This document shows positions 11,672-23,113 of a stretch of DNA of 64,000 nucleotides, piece by piece; position 1 is the stretch's first letter, and every line of letters begins with the position of its first letter. The DNA is from Buddleja alternifolia (taxonomy: Eukaryota > Streptophyta > Magnoliopsida > Lamiales > Scrophulariaceae): contig CM033400.1 in assembly GCA_019426215.1 (NCBI GenBank), positions 14,926,568-14,990,567 on the forward strand. The letters run 5' to 3'. The notes below the pieces were generated by a model. That model made no database searches and was not told where the DNA came from. It was given only the letters and a program-made list of their open reading frames with translations. Both the position numbers and the translations under genes were made by a program.

Positions 11672-14600
11672 TGTTAAAGTATATGCCCTCGAATGCCATA
11701 AAGAGGATAGATTTATAAGGCATAAACATTGTAACTAAACTATGGTTTTTCTATTAATATAAGACAGTTGATTGTTGTTTTCTTATAGGCATTTATAAGG
11801 TGTGAATAAACAACGTAAAGTCCTTGATGACAAGGCTAACCTTCTACCTCCTATGAGATAGGAGGAAAGGCACTAGAATGGTTTGACCCTTGACATCTAA
11901 AAGGGTTCGCAAGTCTAAGAAATATTGATTGGGCATCAATATTGAATAAAGACTTGTATGATGTAAGTTTCGATAGAGAAAGTGCCAGTCGTACACTATG
12001 GAAATGGTAGTGGGAACTTATATCATAGATGTGTCAGTTGGACTGATATGTTCGAACACGGCGCATCAGTTCATCACATGGGTATTCACTCATTGACAGT
12101 CAATGATGAAACTAATAAGTAGTGATAGGTACGTGTGAACCTCTGACCTGAGAAATCGAGTTGAAGATGTACTTGTGACATCAAGTCTTTCATTAAAGTA
12201 GTTAGATTCAAATCACCTGTTGGTGGAATCGACCTCGAAGTGCGACTTGATGGGCAAATAGCATTGTTAACTGATTTGCAATATGGAATTTGTAAGGATC
12301 GGTATGCCCCCACAAGCGATGCCGGCGCAACGGAAGAAATAAAGTATGTAAAAGGCATCCCAAGCTAGGGGGTCGAAGTAATGCACAACAAAAACTAATA
12401 CGAGTAAAGGGGTTTTAAACCGATTACAAGATATGAGGTTTTATTAAAGTGAGGGTATATAACCACAACACAAGGAAAACCACACCAAAAACTTTAGCTC
12501 TCATTTTCAAACCTCACCTCAACATGGAGGGATTCGAATCAAACCACCATAAGCTCCTAAAGAAAGAAGCCTCTACAAGGACACACCTCAAGTAAGTTCA
12601 GACCTTAAGCAAAAGATTGGCTAGATATATGCTCTAAGGAAATGGAGTCTATGTAGTGAAAGGTGGAAAACAAGAAGAGTTACTAAAAGAAATATCTATG
12701 AAAGATAATCTTTTATAACTAATCTTCAAAAAGAAGTTCTATAGAAGAAAGTCTTCAAGAATCACAAGAGAAGCTAAAAAAATCTAGAGATGAAGAACTA
12801 AGCTCTAAGCTTTTTTTTTTAAGTTTTCATCAAGTTCTAAATGAGAGCAAGAACACCTCCTTTTATAGCCACCAATTTTCGGCCATATGGTGTTAGGTGG
12901 AGTAGAAGACTTGTTTTTTCTTCACCTACCACCTTACTCTCACCTACCATTCCATTCTCAACTACCACCACATGTGTAAGAGAATATTTTTCATTTTCTT
13001 CTTCATTTAAAAACCATTACAAGTTAAACTTTGACTAGCTTTGAATTTCAATTTTGTGACTTCATTTAATTAAGTCCAACTTAATTAAAATGGCTCTCAA
13101 GTCTTCCAAGACTTGTTAATTAAATAATCCTCATGATTAATTAATGGTAAAATTAGTAGTTTAAATAAATTCCCGGATAATAACAATTTCCGTTAATAAT
13201 TAATCTCCAAGATTAATTAATAGAATAATTATTTTCCCAAGCCTACTAATTAAAATGTCTTCCACTTAATCAATTAATCTCATTAATCACTTTAATCCTA
13301 AATTGGATTAATATTCACATAGTAATTGAACTTTCTTGAGTAAGTGTGTAACCCCATTGTAGGTTCGTTCATGTACTAGTAGTAGGAACACAACCCCGTT
13401 GTGCCTTTGCAATTTTCATTGCTAGATTTAATTACTCCAAGTATTTTAATCCGACCAAGAATTAATTACCGATTAATTCATGGTTCCTACAAATCAAAGT
13501 TAGTACTAGCCACGAGCCAAGAAGACCTAGCCATGAACGATTATTAGGTGACCTTTCCGCATTACGATTTTCGCATAAGTAAAATCCTTCCATCAAATAT
13601 CCCAATCGAATCTAGGACTTGGATGTCAGTCGAAATCCCAGTAACTCTATTCTATGTATATCGATCTAAGTGACATTGACCAATTTATCAATCGAGCGAG
13701 GAAACACTGCGCCTCCTTATTGATACTACTCCGGCCGGAGGTTCCCATGGTCAATACACTGTGAAGTACATAGGATATGCGCCGATGCTAATGATCAGTG
13801 ACAGATTCTCTCTTGGCACTCACACGCCTCCGTACATAACCAGACTGGACCCAATATGCCCCACTTTATGACTCACCTGGAATCGTGTGACAAATCTAAG
13901 TACAGTGAGCGATGCACGAGACGACCAATGGTGCCTCAAGTCATGAGGACCAATCTTATGCCTACGTAACCGAGGAGATTCCAAATTCGACATTGACTCC
14001 AATATGGAATCTCGGCGGGGTTGTTCAGTTTACTCGACAACGAGAACCCACATACATGCACTGATGTACATCGTATCAGTATCCATGGAATAGGATACAC
14101 TCTCCAAGAGTGTGCATTGTACGTGCAAGTCTTTACGAGTCATTGATATCCCTATCTCAATGATTCTATGACTTGGAACATCTTTAAGACCACAACCTTA
14201 GAGACGTATTCCATGATTGGCATCCCCGATACCAAACACATCTCATAGCTTAAGAGTGATCTAGGGGACTTTATCTAATTGCATAGAATGATAAGATAAA
14301 GAAGAAAATGCCATTTATTAAATTAGTTGACAAGATACAATATAAGACTGTTTAAAGAGTCGGCTACTACGCCCTACAAATGGCGCACCAGGCACCTAAC
14401 TCTTTCAGAATTTACACTCTCAAAAGTGAATGAGTAAAATATCCTATGCGATCATGAATAAGTGAGGATGAAAGTCTTTGGCCAAAGCATTTAAATACCT
14501 CGACTTATTTTGAGCTTAGGCATATGGTCAAGTTATATGAGTTTGACTTTAAACCATGAGTCTTACTTGACTGAGTTATAAGAATAAAAGGTTTATACAA

Positions 14601-15379
14601 CTACGGTATTCACGGCGTAAAGGTTTGAAATGATCCTATTCATTTGTTCTCAATTGGGTTATGGTGTGAGCCACGAGACTGGCTAGGTGTCACTCACACC
14701 CCTTTGGATTCCTCCCAATTGCCTTTTGAGATGAAGCTAAGGAGTCGCACTTGAAGGAAGTGCAAAAGGAAAAACATGGGAAAAAGATTTGTGAGAAATT
14801 CACGGCATTGGATGCCGTAATTAATTAATTATTGGATAATTTAATTAATTAATTAAATTAATGAGTTAATTAATTTCTTAGAGAAATTGAATTATAAATT
14901 AATTAGGAATTGAATTAATTGGATTATCAATTTATTTATTAAATAAATAAATTATCCGACTAAATAATTAGCAAGCAAGACGAAAGCCCGAAGGCTTCCG
15001 AGCCCACTATTCGGCCGCCCAAATAGGGCTCTTGCATACTAGTGTTATTGTTTCATAATGATATAAATATATCACAAAGTGAAAAATGACACAAGTCAAC
15101 TTACATAACTTTCTCCCCAAGAAAAAGTCTCACACCTCTCTCTCTCTCTCTAGCCGTCTTTGACAAAGAAGAAAGGAGGAGTTTTTCATTTTTGATTCCG
15201 ATGTGACGAATTAGAGACGTTGGCAAATTCGGCGTTAGAAAAAAGGATCACGTTCAAAAATCAACATACGCGAGAACGGTATTTTTTCTATACACAATTA
15301 AACACGAGGATTAGAGATGATTCGGGCTTTGGGAATTAAATTTACTTTCCGCTGTGTTTTATTCGTATAATTCGCAACA
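11672..15379 (+). repeat. 5' LTR of Copia-1, split by a nested solo LTR
   Basis: It begins TGTTAAAGTATATGCCC and ends TTCGCAACA. It matches the 3' LTR (21090-22699) and solo LTR 60911-62514 over its length, except for the 12291-14407 insertion. The TATA box TATAAATA is at 15062-15069. An A/T-rich tract of TTAATTAA units lies at 14816-14960, as in the other copies. Confidence 0.92.
12291..14407 (-). mobile_element. Nested solo LTR of the Copia-4 LTR family
   Basis: Comparing with the uninterrupted LTR copies shows an insert bounded by TG...CA and a 5-bp duplication GAATT (12286-12290 and 14408-14412). Read on the minus strand it begins TGAAAGAGTTAGGTGCC. It aligns with the LTR at 51727-53870 through shared blocks, for example the GGAATA-CGTCTC and GTTCCAAGTC segments, so it is that family in opposite orientation. 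There is no internal region, which means the element was lost by LTR-LTR recombination. Short ORFs within it are not credible genes. Confidence 0.85.
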
Positions 15380-17135
15380 GTGGTATTATGAGAATCAGAG
15401 AAGTATAACCCCGAGACGAGCGCGACTCAAAAAGTGTGCGCAGCGCGCGCTATGCGCGCAATAGGTGGCCTTTTCGGCCTCCCGTTGCGCACACAGCGTG
15501 CGCACTGTGCACACTGGGTGGGCCCCCAATGCTGTGCCATTTCACGGCGCCGGTAGGAGGGGCTGGCTGGACGCCCACGATTAAACCGTGCGCTGCGCGC
15601 ACGTCATACACCGTGCCATGCGCCCAGCGCACGGACCTGTCTCGGGACCCAAGTTTTTGTGACTCGGTCCATAATGGGTCGGGTTATATTTTTCTAAGGT
15701 CCAAATTTTAATTGAATAGGTGTTTGGGCTATTTTAGTTATCCGGGTGGGTCAAAAGGATGATGACCCAAATTTAATTAAAAAGGGGCCCAAATTGTTTT
15801 GATTAAAATTGTGGATAATTCAATAAATTAGTTATTGGGCCTAATTAATTAATTTTGAATATGTCAATGGTTGGTAATTTAATTTTGATAAAATTAAGCC
15901 CAATATAGTTTTTATTGATCTTTATTTGAATGAAATAATTAGTTAATAAACTCTTGGAGAATTTTATTTATTAAGTTATTTATTTAAATAAAGAATTCTC
16001 ATAAATAGGATTATTTTTATATGAATCAATAAAATTTGGAATTTTATTGTGAAAATTAATTAAGTTGGACTAATTAATTTTTATTAATCACCAACATAAG
16101 TGCTTTATTTATCGCGAGCATGTATTATGTGATGGTGACATATGTCTATGGGTTTAGGTTGCTTCTTTTGATTATGTATTTCTTTTGATGGGTTGTAAGG
16201 GCTGGTTTAAGCCCATTTTATTTTATTTCTAGATTTATGTATAGGTTTTAAATTATCTCTTGTAATAAATAGAAATAGAATAGGCCTTTCAAGATGGAGA
16301 TCATGCAAAAGAAGAGGAGCTTGGAGCCCACGAAGATTAGCTAGGCTTTTCTTTTTCAATTTTATGATGGTCCATTGGCTTGGGCCCTCTAGATAAAAGC
16401 CCGTAGACTTGTGTGTTGTATTATTGCTTTCGATGCATGTTCATTAGTTGTATGAAGCATGTGTGTTATCAATATGCGCTATATAAATTGGTAAATGTGC
16501 AAAGTGAGACGAAATAAATGTTTTGAACATGAATTCTCTCAAACAAAAATAATACTAAGTTAGTAAGGGGTGCTAGGCATCCTTTCCCTCCACTAAACTT
16601 AATAAGATCAAGGATTAAATCCATATGTGGCATCTTCCCAGTAAGTGGGGGTCATATATGAAGATTTAATTCTAAAATTTTATTAAGTGCATTGGATGCC
16701 TTAATCAAGACATATTTCACCCCAAATATCGTTAAAGGGTTGCAAGGTGAAATTCAAATGTTAGATTATGAGGAGTTAGTGGGAATGAACTTAGATAGTC
16801 CACTTTACCAATAAATCGTTAAAGGGTTGCGGTATTTGTGGATTATGGGATAAATATGATTGAACCGTCTATTTGATAGATTGATGTTTGACATCACTTT
16901 AATTAAGTAATGGACCAAATATCGTTAAACGGTTGCCATCCATTATATTAATTAAAGAACTCAATCCCCCACCACGAAGTTTTCATCAACGATCGCTTCC
17001 GTCATTTCACAGTGGGAGTGTGGAATTTCGAAAAATGTAGTGGGAGCCAAGTTATAAGTCGAAGTCCTTGATTTTAAACTTGGTTTTAGTTTATTCCAAT
17101 ATTCTAATTAAGTATGGTTTATTTTCTGCAGTTAT
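15380..17135 (+). other. Copia-1 untranslated leader with primer site
   Basis: The first bases after the LTR (TGGTAT at 15381) match the start of an initiator tRNA-Met primer site, which then degenerates. A CpG-rich block of GCGCGC/TGCGCAC words occupies about 15436-15640. It is followed by A/T-rich sequence, then five stem-loops at 16565-16957, and a TTTTCTGCAG splice-acceptor-like run just before gag (about 17122-17131). There is no credible long ORF. The 15436-15711 frame is a product of the GC-rich block. Confidence 0.75.
16565..16957 (+). other. Array of five stem-loops in the Copia-1 leader
   Basis: A: 16565-16573 pairs with 16577-16585 around a 3-base loop. B: 16614-16621 with 16663-16670, continued by 16622-16629 with 16653-16660 and an inner CCCA/TGGG. 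C: 16714-16721 with 16746-16753. D: 16797-16803 with 16838-16844. E: 16897-16906 with 16948-16957, continued by 16908-16913 with 16940-16945. C, D and E carry the same loop motif, ATCGTTAAAGGGTTGC (E has one change). The stems are unrelated in sequence but each is self-complementary. The Copia-3 leader has the same five in the same order. Confidence 0.75.
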
Positions 17136-17997
17136 TTGTTTTATTTCTCTCGTTTTTCAAAAAAGACAATCAACCCACTTTCCGTATTACTCGAAAAGAA
17201 TATCCTTACCGGACCCAACTACGTCAATTGGCTAATGAATTTGAGAATAGTTCTCAATATGGAGTCTCTAGGATACGTGTTGGACACTGATATCCCTGCT
17301 CCACCTGCCAGAACATGTGCCAATGAAGAAGAAGTCCAAGCTCATGAAAAATGGGTAAAGGACGACGTCCGAGTGCATGGTTACATTCTTGGCTCTATGA
17401 CGAATGAGCTACAGAGGTCCCACGACAAGATGACCACAGCGAGGGCTATCTTGGCGCACTTGGTCGAGCTCTATGGTGAGCACAGTAGGACTGCTAGATA
17501 TGAAATATCTAAAGAGCTCTTCGGAGCCAAAATGAGATAAGGGGATAAGGTTGGGGATCATGTCCTCAAAATGATATCGAGGATTGAGAGATTGGAAGCT
17601 CTCGATTTTACGATGAACCCGCAACTTCAGACTGATCTTATCTTGTAGTCCCTTCCTGACTCTTTTTCCCAATTCGTCATGAACTTCAATTGCAATGAGA
17701 TTGAATGCAACTTAGCTGGGCTACTGAACAGATTAAGCACTGCACAATCTCAATTGAAGCCCAAGGGAAAAGAGACTACTTTGGTTATCACTTCTGGGCC
17801 CAAACGGGCGAAGAATAAGAAGAGAAAAACCAAGAAGCAGGATGGCGAGCTTGGAGCTCAGGGTGGTGTCGATAAAGGAAAAGGGAAAGCTCCTGTGATT
17901 CACAAGAGAAAGGGGCCACAAAAGACAAACAGATGCCTACACTGTGGTGAGCTGGGCCATTGGAGAAGGAACTATCCGAATATGGGGTCTGACGCAC
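17136..17997 (+). pseudogene. Copia-1 gag, inactivated
   Basis: The N-terminal copia gag domain is recognisable (LTGPNYVNWLMNLRIVLN near 17200-17260, then a helical region). A zinc knuckle follows at about 17934-17976 of form CX2CX4HX4, in which the last Cys is Tyr (CLHCGELGHWRRNY). In-frame stops lie at 17538 (TAA) and 17646 (TAG), both one C-to-T step from Gln. No in-frame ATG precedes the conserved start region, so the start is lost or unclear. In an intact element this protein forms the virus-like particle and binds element RNA. This copy cannot produce full-length gag. Confidence 0.85.
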
Positions 17998-20900
17998 AAG
18001 GTATGGAACTTTATGTTCATGAAACTTATTGTTCTATGACCGTCTTCTCTACATCTTGGATTCTTGATTCTAGAGCTCGTGCTCACATATGTTGTATGAA
18101 TAAGGATCTGATGCGAAGAAGGAAGCTGGACAACGATGAGGTGAAGATCAGAGTAGGCAGCGGGTAAAGCCTCGCAGCTACTGCAATAGGATCTACCTCG
18201 TTGTTTTAAATTCTGGACATGTACTATTACTGGATAATGTTTTAGTTTTGCCTAATGGGCTTAAAAACATTGTTTCTATTCCCATTTTAGTTAAGCATGG
18301 TTACACTTTCCATTTTATTGATGAACGATGCAACATTTATTATGGTAATAAATTTGTAGGCATTGTTTCTTTGATAAATGGATTGTATTACCCTAGTATC
18401 CAGAATGAGTATGCAATGAATACTATACAAAGGAAATGTAGTAGGCTTGAAATAAACTAACGATTGATATGGCACCTTCGACTAGGCCATGCTGGCGAAC
18501 AAAAGATTCGCAAAATGGAAAAAGATGGGCTAATTAGCCCACTGGGATTGGATCCCTATCCTACTTGTGAATCTTGTCTCAAAGGCAAGATGGCTAGATC
18601 GCCCTTCACAATGAGCTTTGAAAGGGCCTCACAAATCTTAGGTTTAGTGCATACTGACGTTTGTGGTCCATTTGGAGAAATGGCCAGAGGAGGTTTTCTT
18701 TACTTTCTCACCTTCACTGACGACCATTCTCGATATGGTCTAGTGTACCTGATGAAGCATAAGTCTGAATCCATTGACAAGTTCAAGGAATTCAAGGCTT
18801 TAGTGGAAAATCAAACAAGTCATCGTATAAAAACTCTTCGATCTGATCGAGGAGGAGAATATATGAGCGACGAGTTTGACTTATACCTCAAAGAGAATGG
18901 TATAGTATTGCAACTCACACCTCCAGCGACTCCACAGTTGAATGGAGTAGCAGAGCGAAGGAATCGAACCTTGTTGGACATGGTTCGCTCCATGCTTAGC
19001 TACACTGATTAACCCATTTCACTGTGGGGTCACGCGCTGCTTACAGCTGCACACATTATAAATAGATGTCCGTCCAAGTCCATTCCTCTGACTCTCTATG
19101 AAATGTGGAGAAATAGGAAACCAAGTCTTAACCACATAAAGATTTGGGGATGTCTGGCTTATGTCAAAAAGACTAAAGTGGACAAGTTGGAGGCTAAGTC
19201 CTTAAAGGGACGTTTCATTGGATATCCTGAAGATTCTATGGGATACCTCTTTTACCTGCACAATGATCAAAGGATCATTGTAGCCTTATAAGCCCACTTT
19301 CTTGAAGATGAGTTCATTCAAGAAGGAGGAGCGGGTAGAAAGATTGTTCTAGAAGAACAAAATGAAACCTCACTGGATACATCTACACATGGAGTGAGAA
19401 CTGAACCTTCTATAACACAACCACAACCACGACGATCGAATAGAGTATCTCAACCGCCTGAGAGGTACGGATATCTAATGCAAAGGGAGTTGGATCTCCA
19501 TTCTGTGTTAGAGGAGGATCATGGAGATGATCACTCCACTTTTGATCAAGCGATGGTGGATGTGGATGCTGCTAGATGGCGTGAAGCTATGCAAACTGAG
19601 ATCGATTTGATGTATGCAAACCAAGTCTGGAAACTTGTAGACCAACCTGAAGGGGTAAAACCAATCGAGTGTAAATGGATCTACAAGAGAAAGATTGGTG
19701 TTGATGGCAAAGTAGACACCTACAAAGCCAGGCTAGTGGTGAAAGGTATAGTCAAAAGGAAGGAATTGACTACCAAGAAACCTTTTCGCCAGTGGCTATG
19801 ATCAAATCAATAAGGATTCTACTTGCAATAGCAGCACACCTAGATTATGAAATATGGAAAATGGATGTCAAAACTGCTTTCCTAAATGGATTCCTAGAAG
19901 AGGATATCTATATGGAACAGCCTAAAAGTTTTGAATCCGAGGAGCATATTCATAAAGTGTGTAAACTTGAGAGATCCATTTATGGACTCAAACAAGCATC
20001 TCGTAGTTGGAATCTACGTTTTGATGAGGTTGTCAAAGGATTTGACTTCATCAAAAACGAAGACGAGCCCTGTGTTTACAAGAAGGTCAGTGGGAGCAAG
20101 TTGACATTCCTAGTGTTATATGTAGATGACATATTACTCATTGGGAATGACATAGGAATGCTCACCACAACCAAGAAGTGGCTTTCGAGTACATTCTCCA
20201 TGAAAGACTTGGGAGAAGAGACCTATATTCTAGGGATTCGGATCTATAGAGATCGAACCAAAAGAATGATAGGACTTTCTCAAGCCCTCTACTTAGAAAA
20301 GGTCCTAAAAAGGTATAGGATGGAAGATTCTAAGAAAGGGTTCCTACCAATGAGACATGGGATACATCTTTCGAAATCTATGTGTCCTCAAAGTGAGGAA
20401 GATAGAAAAGAAATGAACATTATACCCTATGCATCTGCTGTGGGCAGCTTGATTTACACGATGCTCTGTACTAGACTCGATATTGCTTATGCTGTGAGCG
20501 TTGTTAGTCGATTTCAAGCAAACCCTGGTAAGGAACATTGGATAGCTGTGCTAAGGATATGATTCTCACCTATGGAAGTGGTGACCTGAGGGTGGACGGG
20601 TACACTGATTCAGACCAATCTGATGTTGATGACCGATAATCCACCTCGGGATTTGTATTTACTCTAAATGGTGGATTGGTGACTTGGAAAAGTTCCAAGT
20701 AAAGCACAACCGCAGACTCCACCACAGAGGCTGAATACATAGCTGCCTCGGAGGCAGCTAAAGAAGCTGTTTGGATTAGGAAGTTCATTGAGGAACTTCA
20801 AGTGGTTCCTAGCATAAAGCTCTCGTTGCCACTTTATTGTGACAACACCGGAGCTATAGCGCAAGTGAAGGAACCTAGGTCTCACAATAAATCCAAACAC

Positions 20901-21074
20901 ATAGAGAGGAGATATCACATCATAAGAGAGATCGTTGCACGAGGTGAAGTAGATGTTCAGAAAATAGCCTCAGCCGACAGTGTCGCTGATCCAATGACCA
21001 AGCCATTGGCACAGGCGGTGCTGGAAAAACATCTCGAAAAGATGGATATTAAATACCACAGCAAATGGCATTGA
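17998..21074 (+). pseudogene. Copia-1 pol (protease, integrase, RT, RNase H), inactivated
   Basis: The protease active site reads LDSRAR: the Asp is kept but Gly is replaced. Integrase shows the HLRLGH...CESCLKGK zinc region and DD35E core ([16 protein letters not shown]). RT shows [10 protein letters not shown] and the YVDD box (about 20122). RNase H shows TTEAEYIA and CDNTGA. Damage includes stops near 18166, 18460, 19012, 19291 and 20700, a one-base loss near 19745 between the two halves of RT motif 1, and a deletion at about 20555 that removes the RT-RNase H linker region. Pol ends SKWH-stop at 21074, 15 bp before the 3' LTR. Confidence 0.9.
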
Positions 21075-21076
21075 GT

Positions 21077-21089
21077 GCAAGTGGGAGAT
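21077..21089 (+). promoter_or_regulatory. Polypurine tract of Copia-1
   Basis: GCAAGTGGGAGAT directly precedes the 3' LTR. The same sequence, inverted, follows both LTRs of Copia-3 (40698 and 49751), which identifies it as the plus-strand primer of this lineage. Confidence 0.85.
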
Positions 21090-22699
21090 TGTTAGAGTAT
21101 ATGCCCTCGAATGCCATAAAGATGATAAATTTATAGGGCATAAACATTGTAACTAAACTATGATTTTTCTATTAATATAAGGCAGTTGATTGTTGTTTTC
21201 TTATAGACATTTATAAGGCGTGAATAAACAACGTAAAGTCCTTGATGACAAGGCGAACCTTCTACCTCCTATAGGATAGGAGGAAAGACACTAGAATGGT
21301 TTGACCCTTGACATCTAAAAGGGTTCGCAAGTCTAAGAAATATTGATTGGGCATCAACAGTGAATAATGACTTCTATGATGTAAGTTTCGACAGAGAAAG
21401 TGTCAATCGTACACTATGGAAATGGTAGTAGGAACTTATATCATAGACGTGTCAGTTGGACTGATATGTTCGAACACGACTCACATCAGTTCATCACATG
21501 GGTATTCACTCATTGACAGTCAATGATGAAACTGATAAGTAGTGATAGGTACGTGTGAACCTCTGACTTGAGAAATCGAGTTGAAGATGTACTTGTGACA
21601 TCAAGTCTGTCATTAGAGTAGTTAGATTCAAATCACCTGTTGGTGGAATCGACCTTGAAGTGCGACTTAATGGGCAAGTAGCATTGTTAATTGATTTGTA
21701 ATATGGAATTTATTCTCTCATAAGTGAATGAGTAAAATATCCTATGTGATCATGAATAAGTGAGGATGAAAGTCTTTGGCCAAAGCATTTAAATACCTCG
21801 ACTTATTATGAGCTTAGGCATATGGTCAAGTTATATGAGTTTGACTTTAAACCATGACTCTTACTTGACTGGAATATAAGAATAAAAGGTTTATACAAGT
21901 ACGGTATTCACGGTGTAAAGGTTTGAAATGATCCTATTCATTTGTTCTCAATTGGGTTATGGTGTGAACCACGAGACTGGCTAGGTGTCACTCACACCCC
22001 TTTGGATTCCTCTCAATTGCCTTTTGAGACGAAGCTAAGGAGTCACACTTAAAGGAAGTGCAAAGGAAAAACATGGGAAAAAGATTTGTGAGAAATTCAC
22101 GGCATTGGATGCCGTAATTAATTAATTAATTAATTATTTGATAATTTAATTAATTAATTAAATAAATTAATGAGTTAATTAATTTCTTAGAGAAATTGAA
22201 TTATAAATTAATTAGGAATTGAATTAATTGGATTATCAATTTATTTATTAGATAAATAAATTATCCGATTAATTAATTAGCAAGCAAGACGAAAGCCCGA
22301 AGGCTTCCGAGCCCACTAAGGGGCGGCCAAATAGACGCCCAAATAGGGCTCTTGCATGCTAGTATTATTGTTTCATAATGATATAAATATATCACAAGGT
22401 GAAAAATAATACAAGGCAACTTACACAACTTTCTCTCCAAGAAAAAGTCTCCCACCTCTCTCTCTCTCTCTAGCCATCTGTGACAAGGAAGAAAGGAGGA
22501 GTTTTTCGTTTTTGATTCCGGCGTGACGAATTAGAGACGTTGGCAAATTCAGCGTTAGAAAAAAGGATCACGTACAGAAATCAACATACGCGAGAACGGT
22601 ATTTTTTCTATACACAATTAAACACGTGAATTAGAGATGATTCGAATTTTGGGAATTAAATTTACTTTCCGCTGCGTTTTATTTGTATAATTCCCAACA
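21090..22699 (+). repeat. 3' LTR of Copia-1
   Basis: 1610 bp from TGTTAGAGTATATGCCC to TTCCCAACA. TATA box at 22382-22389. It is uninterrupted and serves as the reference for the split 5' LTR. Its right edge is 300 bp upstream of the TATA box of the host gene at 23114. Confidence 0.93.
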
Positions 22700-22998
22700 A
22701 TTTTTGCCACACAGACTAAATTAATACAAAATAAAACCACAGGGACCAATTTGGGATTGAGGCAAAATATGAAGGACCAAAAAGAATTGAGCCAACTTGA
22801 AGGCGTCATTCAAAATGGCCCCTATGGGTTACTTTGATAAACTTTTTCAAGGATAAGTCAATTTGATAAATAATTCACAATTTTCGGATAAATTGCTAAT
22901 AAACCCCAGTGTAACACCATTCCATGTAGACCAATATTTTAGAACTCAGGAGTCAGGCCTAAAAGGTCAACGCACTCATCCCTAAAATGCAATTTTGC
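22700..22998 (+). other. Host upstream region of the acyl-CoA ligase gene
   Basis: 299 bp between the Copia-1 duplication and the gene's TATA box. The first part (AGGGACCAATTTGGG, AGGACCAAAAAG) resembles short dispersed plant repeats. No further element or ORF is visible. It should include the proximal promoter. Confidence 0.5.
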
Positions 22999-23006
22999 TA
23001 TAAAAG
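22999..23006 (+). promoter_or_regulatory. TATA box of the acyl-activating enzyme gene
   Basis: TATAAAAG lies 108 bp before the ATG. A start about 30 bp downstream would give a 5' untranslated region of roughly 80 bp. Confidence 0.7.
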
Positions 23007-23113
23007 GTGAAAAAAAACCTCAACTTAATCTACAAAACATTATCTGCAAACACACACGCACAAGCACACACTTCAATTATACGGACACCCAATTGTGATT
23101 GTAATTCCAATTG

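Larger units (their letters stand above)
11672..22699 (+). mobile_element. Copia-1: complete but decayed Ty1/copia retrotransposon
   Basis: Both LTRs, primer site, leader, gag-pol and polypurine tract are present in order, flanked by the 5-bp duplication ATTTT at 11667-11671 and 22700-22704. Without the nested solo LTR the two LTRs are about 1.59 and 1.61 kb. Over the first roughly 130 aligned positions they differ at eight, so the insertion is old. Solo LTR 60911-62514 is the same family, and Copia-3 and Copia-4 share its leader architecture. It is incapable of autonomous movement because gag-pol has many stops. Confidence 0.93.

Noticed and set aside
12841..13038. 65-residue frame
   Set aside because: It lies inside the nested solo LTR and has no homologue in the related LTR at 51727.
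15436..15711. 91-residue frame in a GC-rich block
   Set aside because: It lies in the Copia-1 leader, both strands are open because of composition, and no domain is seen.
16729..16936. Repeats with regular spacing as a CRISPR-like array
   Set aside because: The repeats are loops of hairpins within a plant retrotransposon leader. There are only three copies, spacing is uneven and there are no cas genes.
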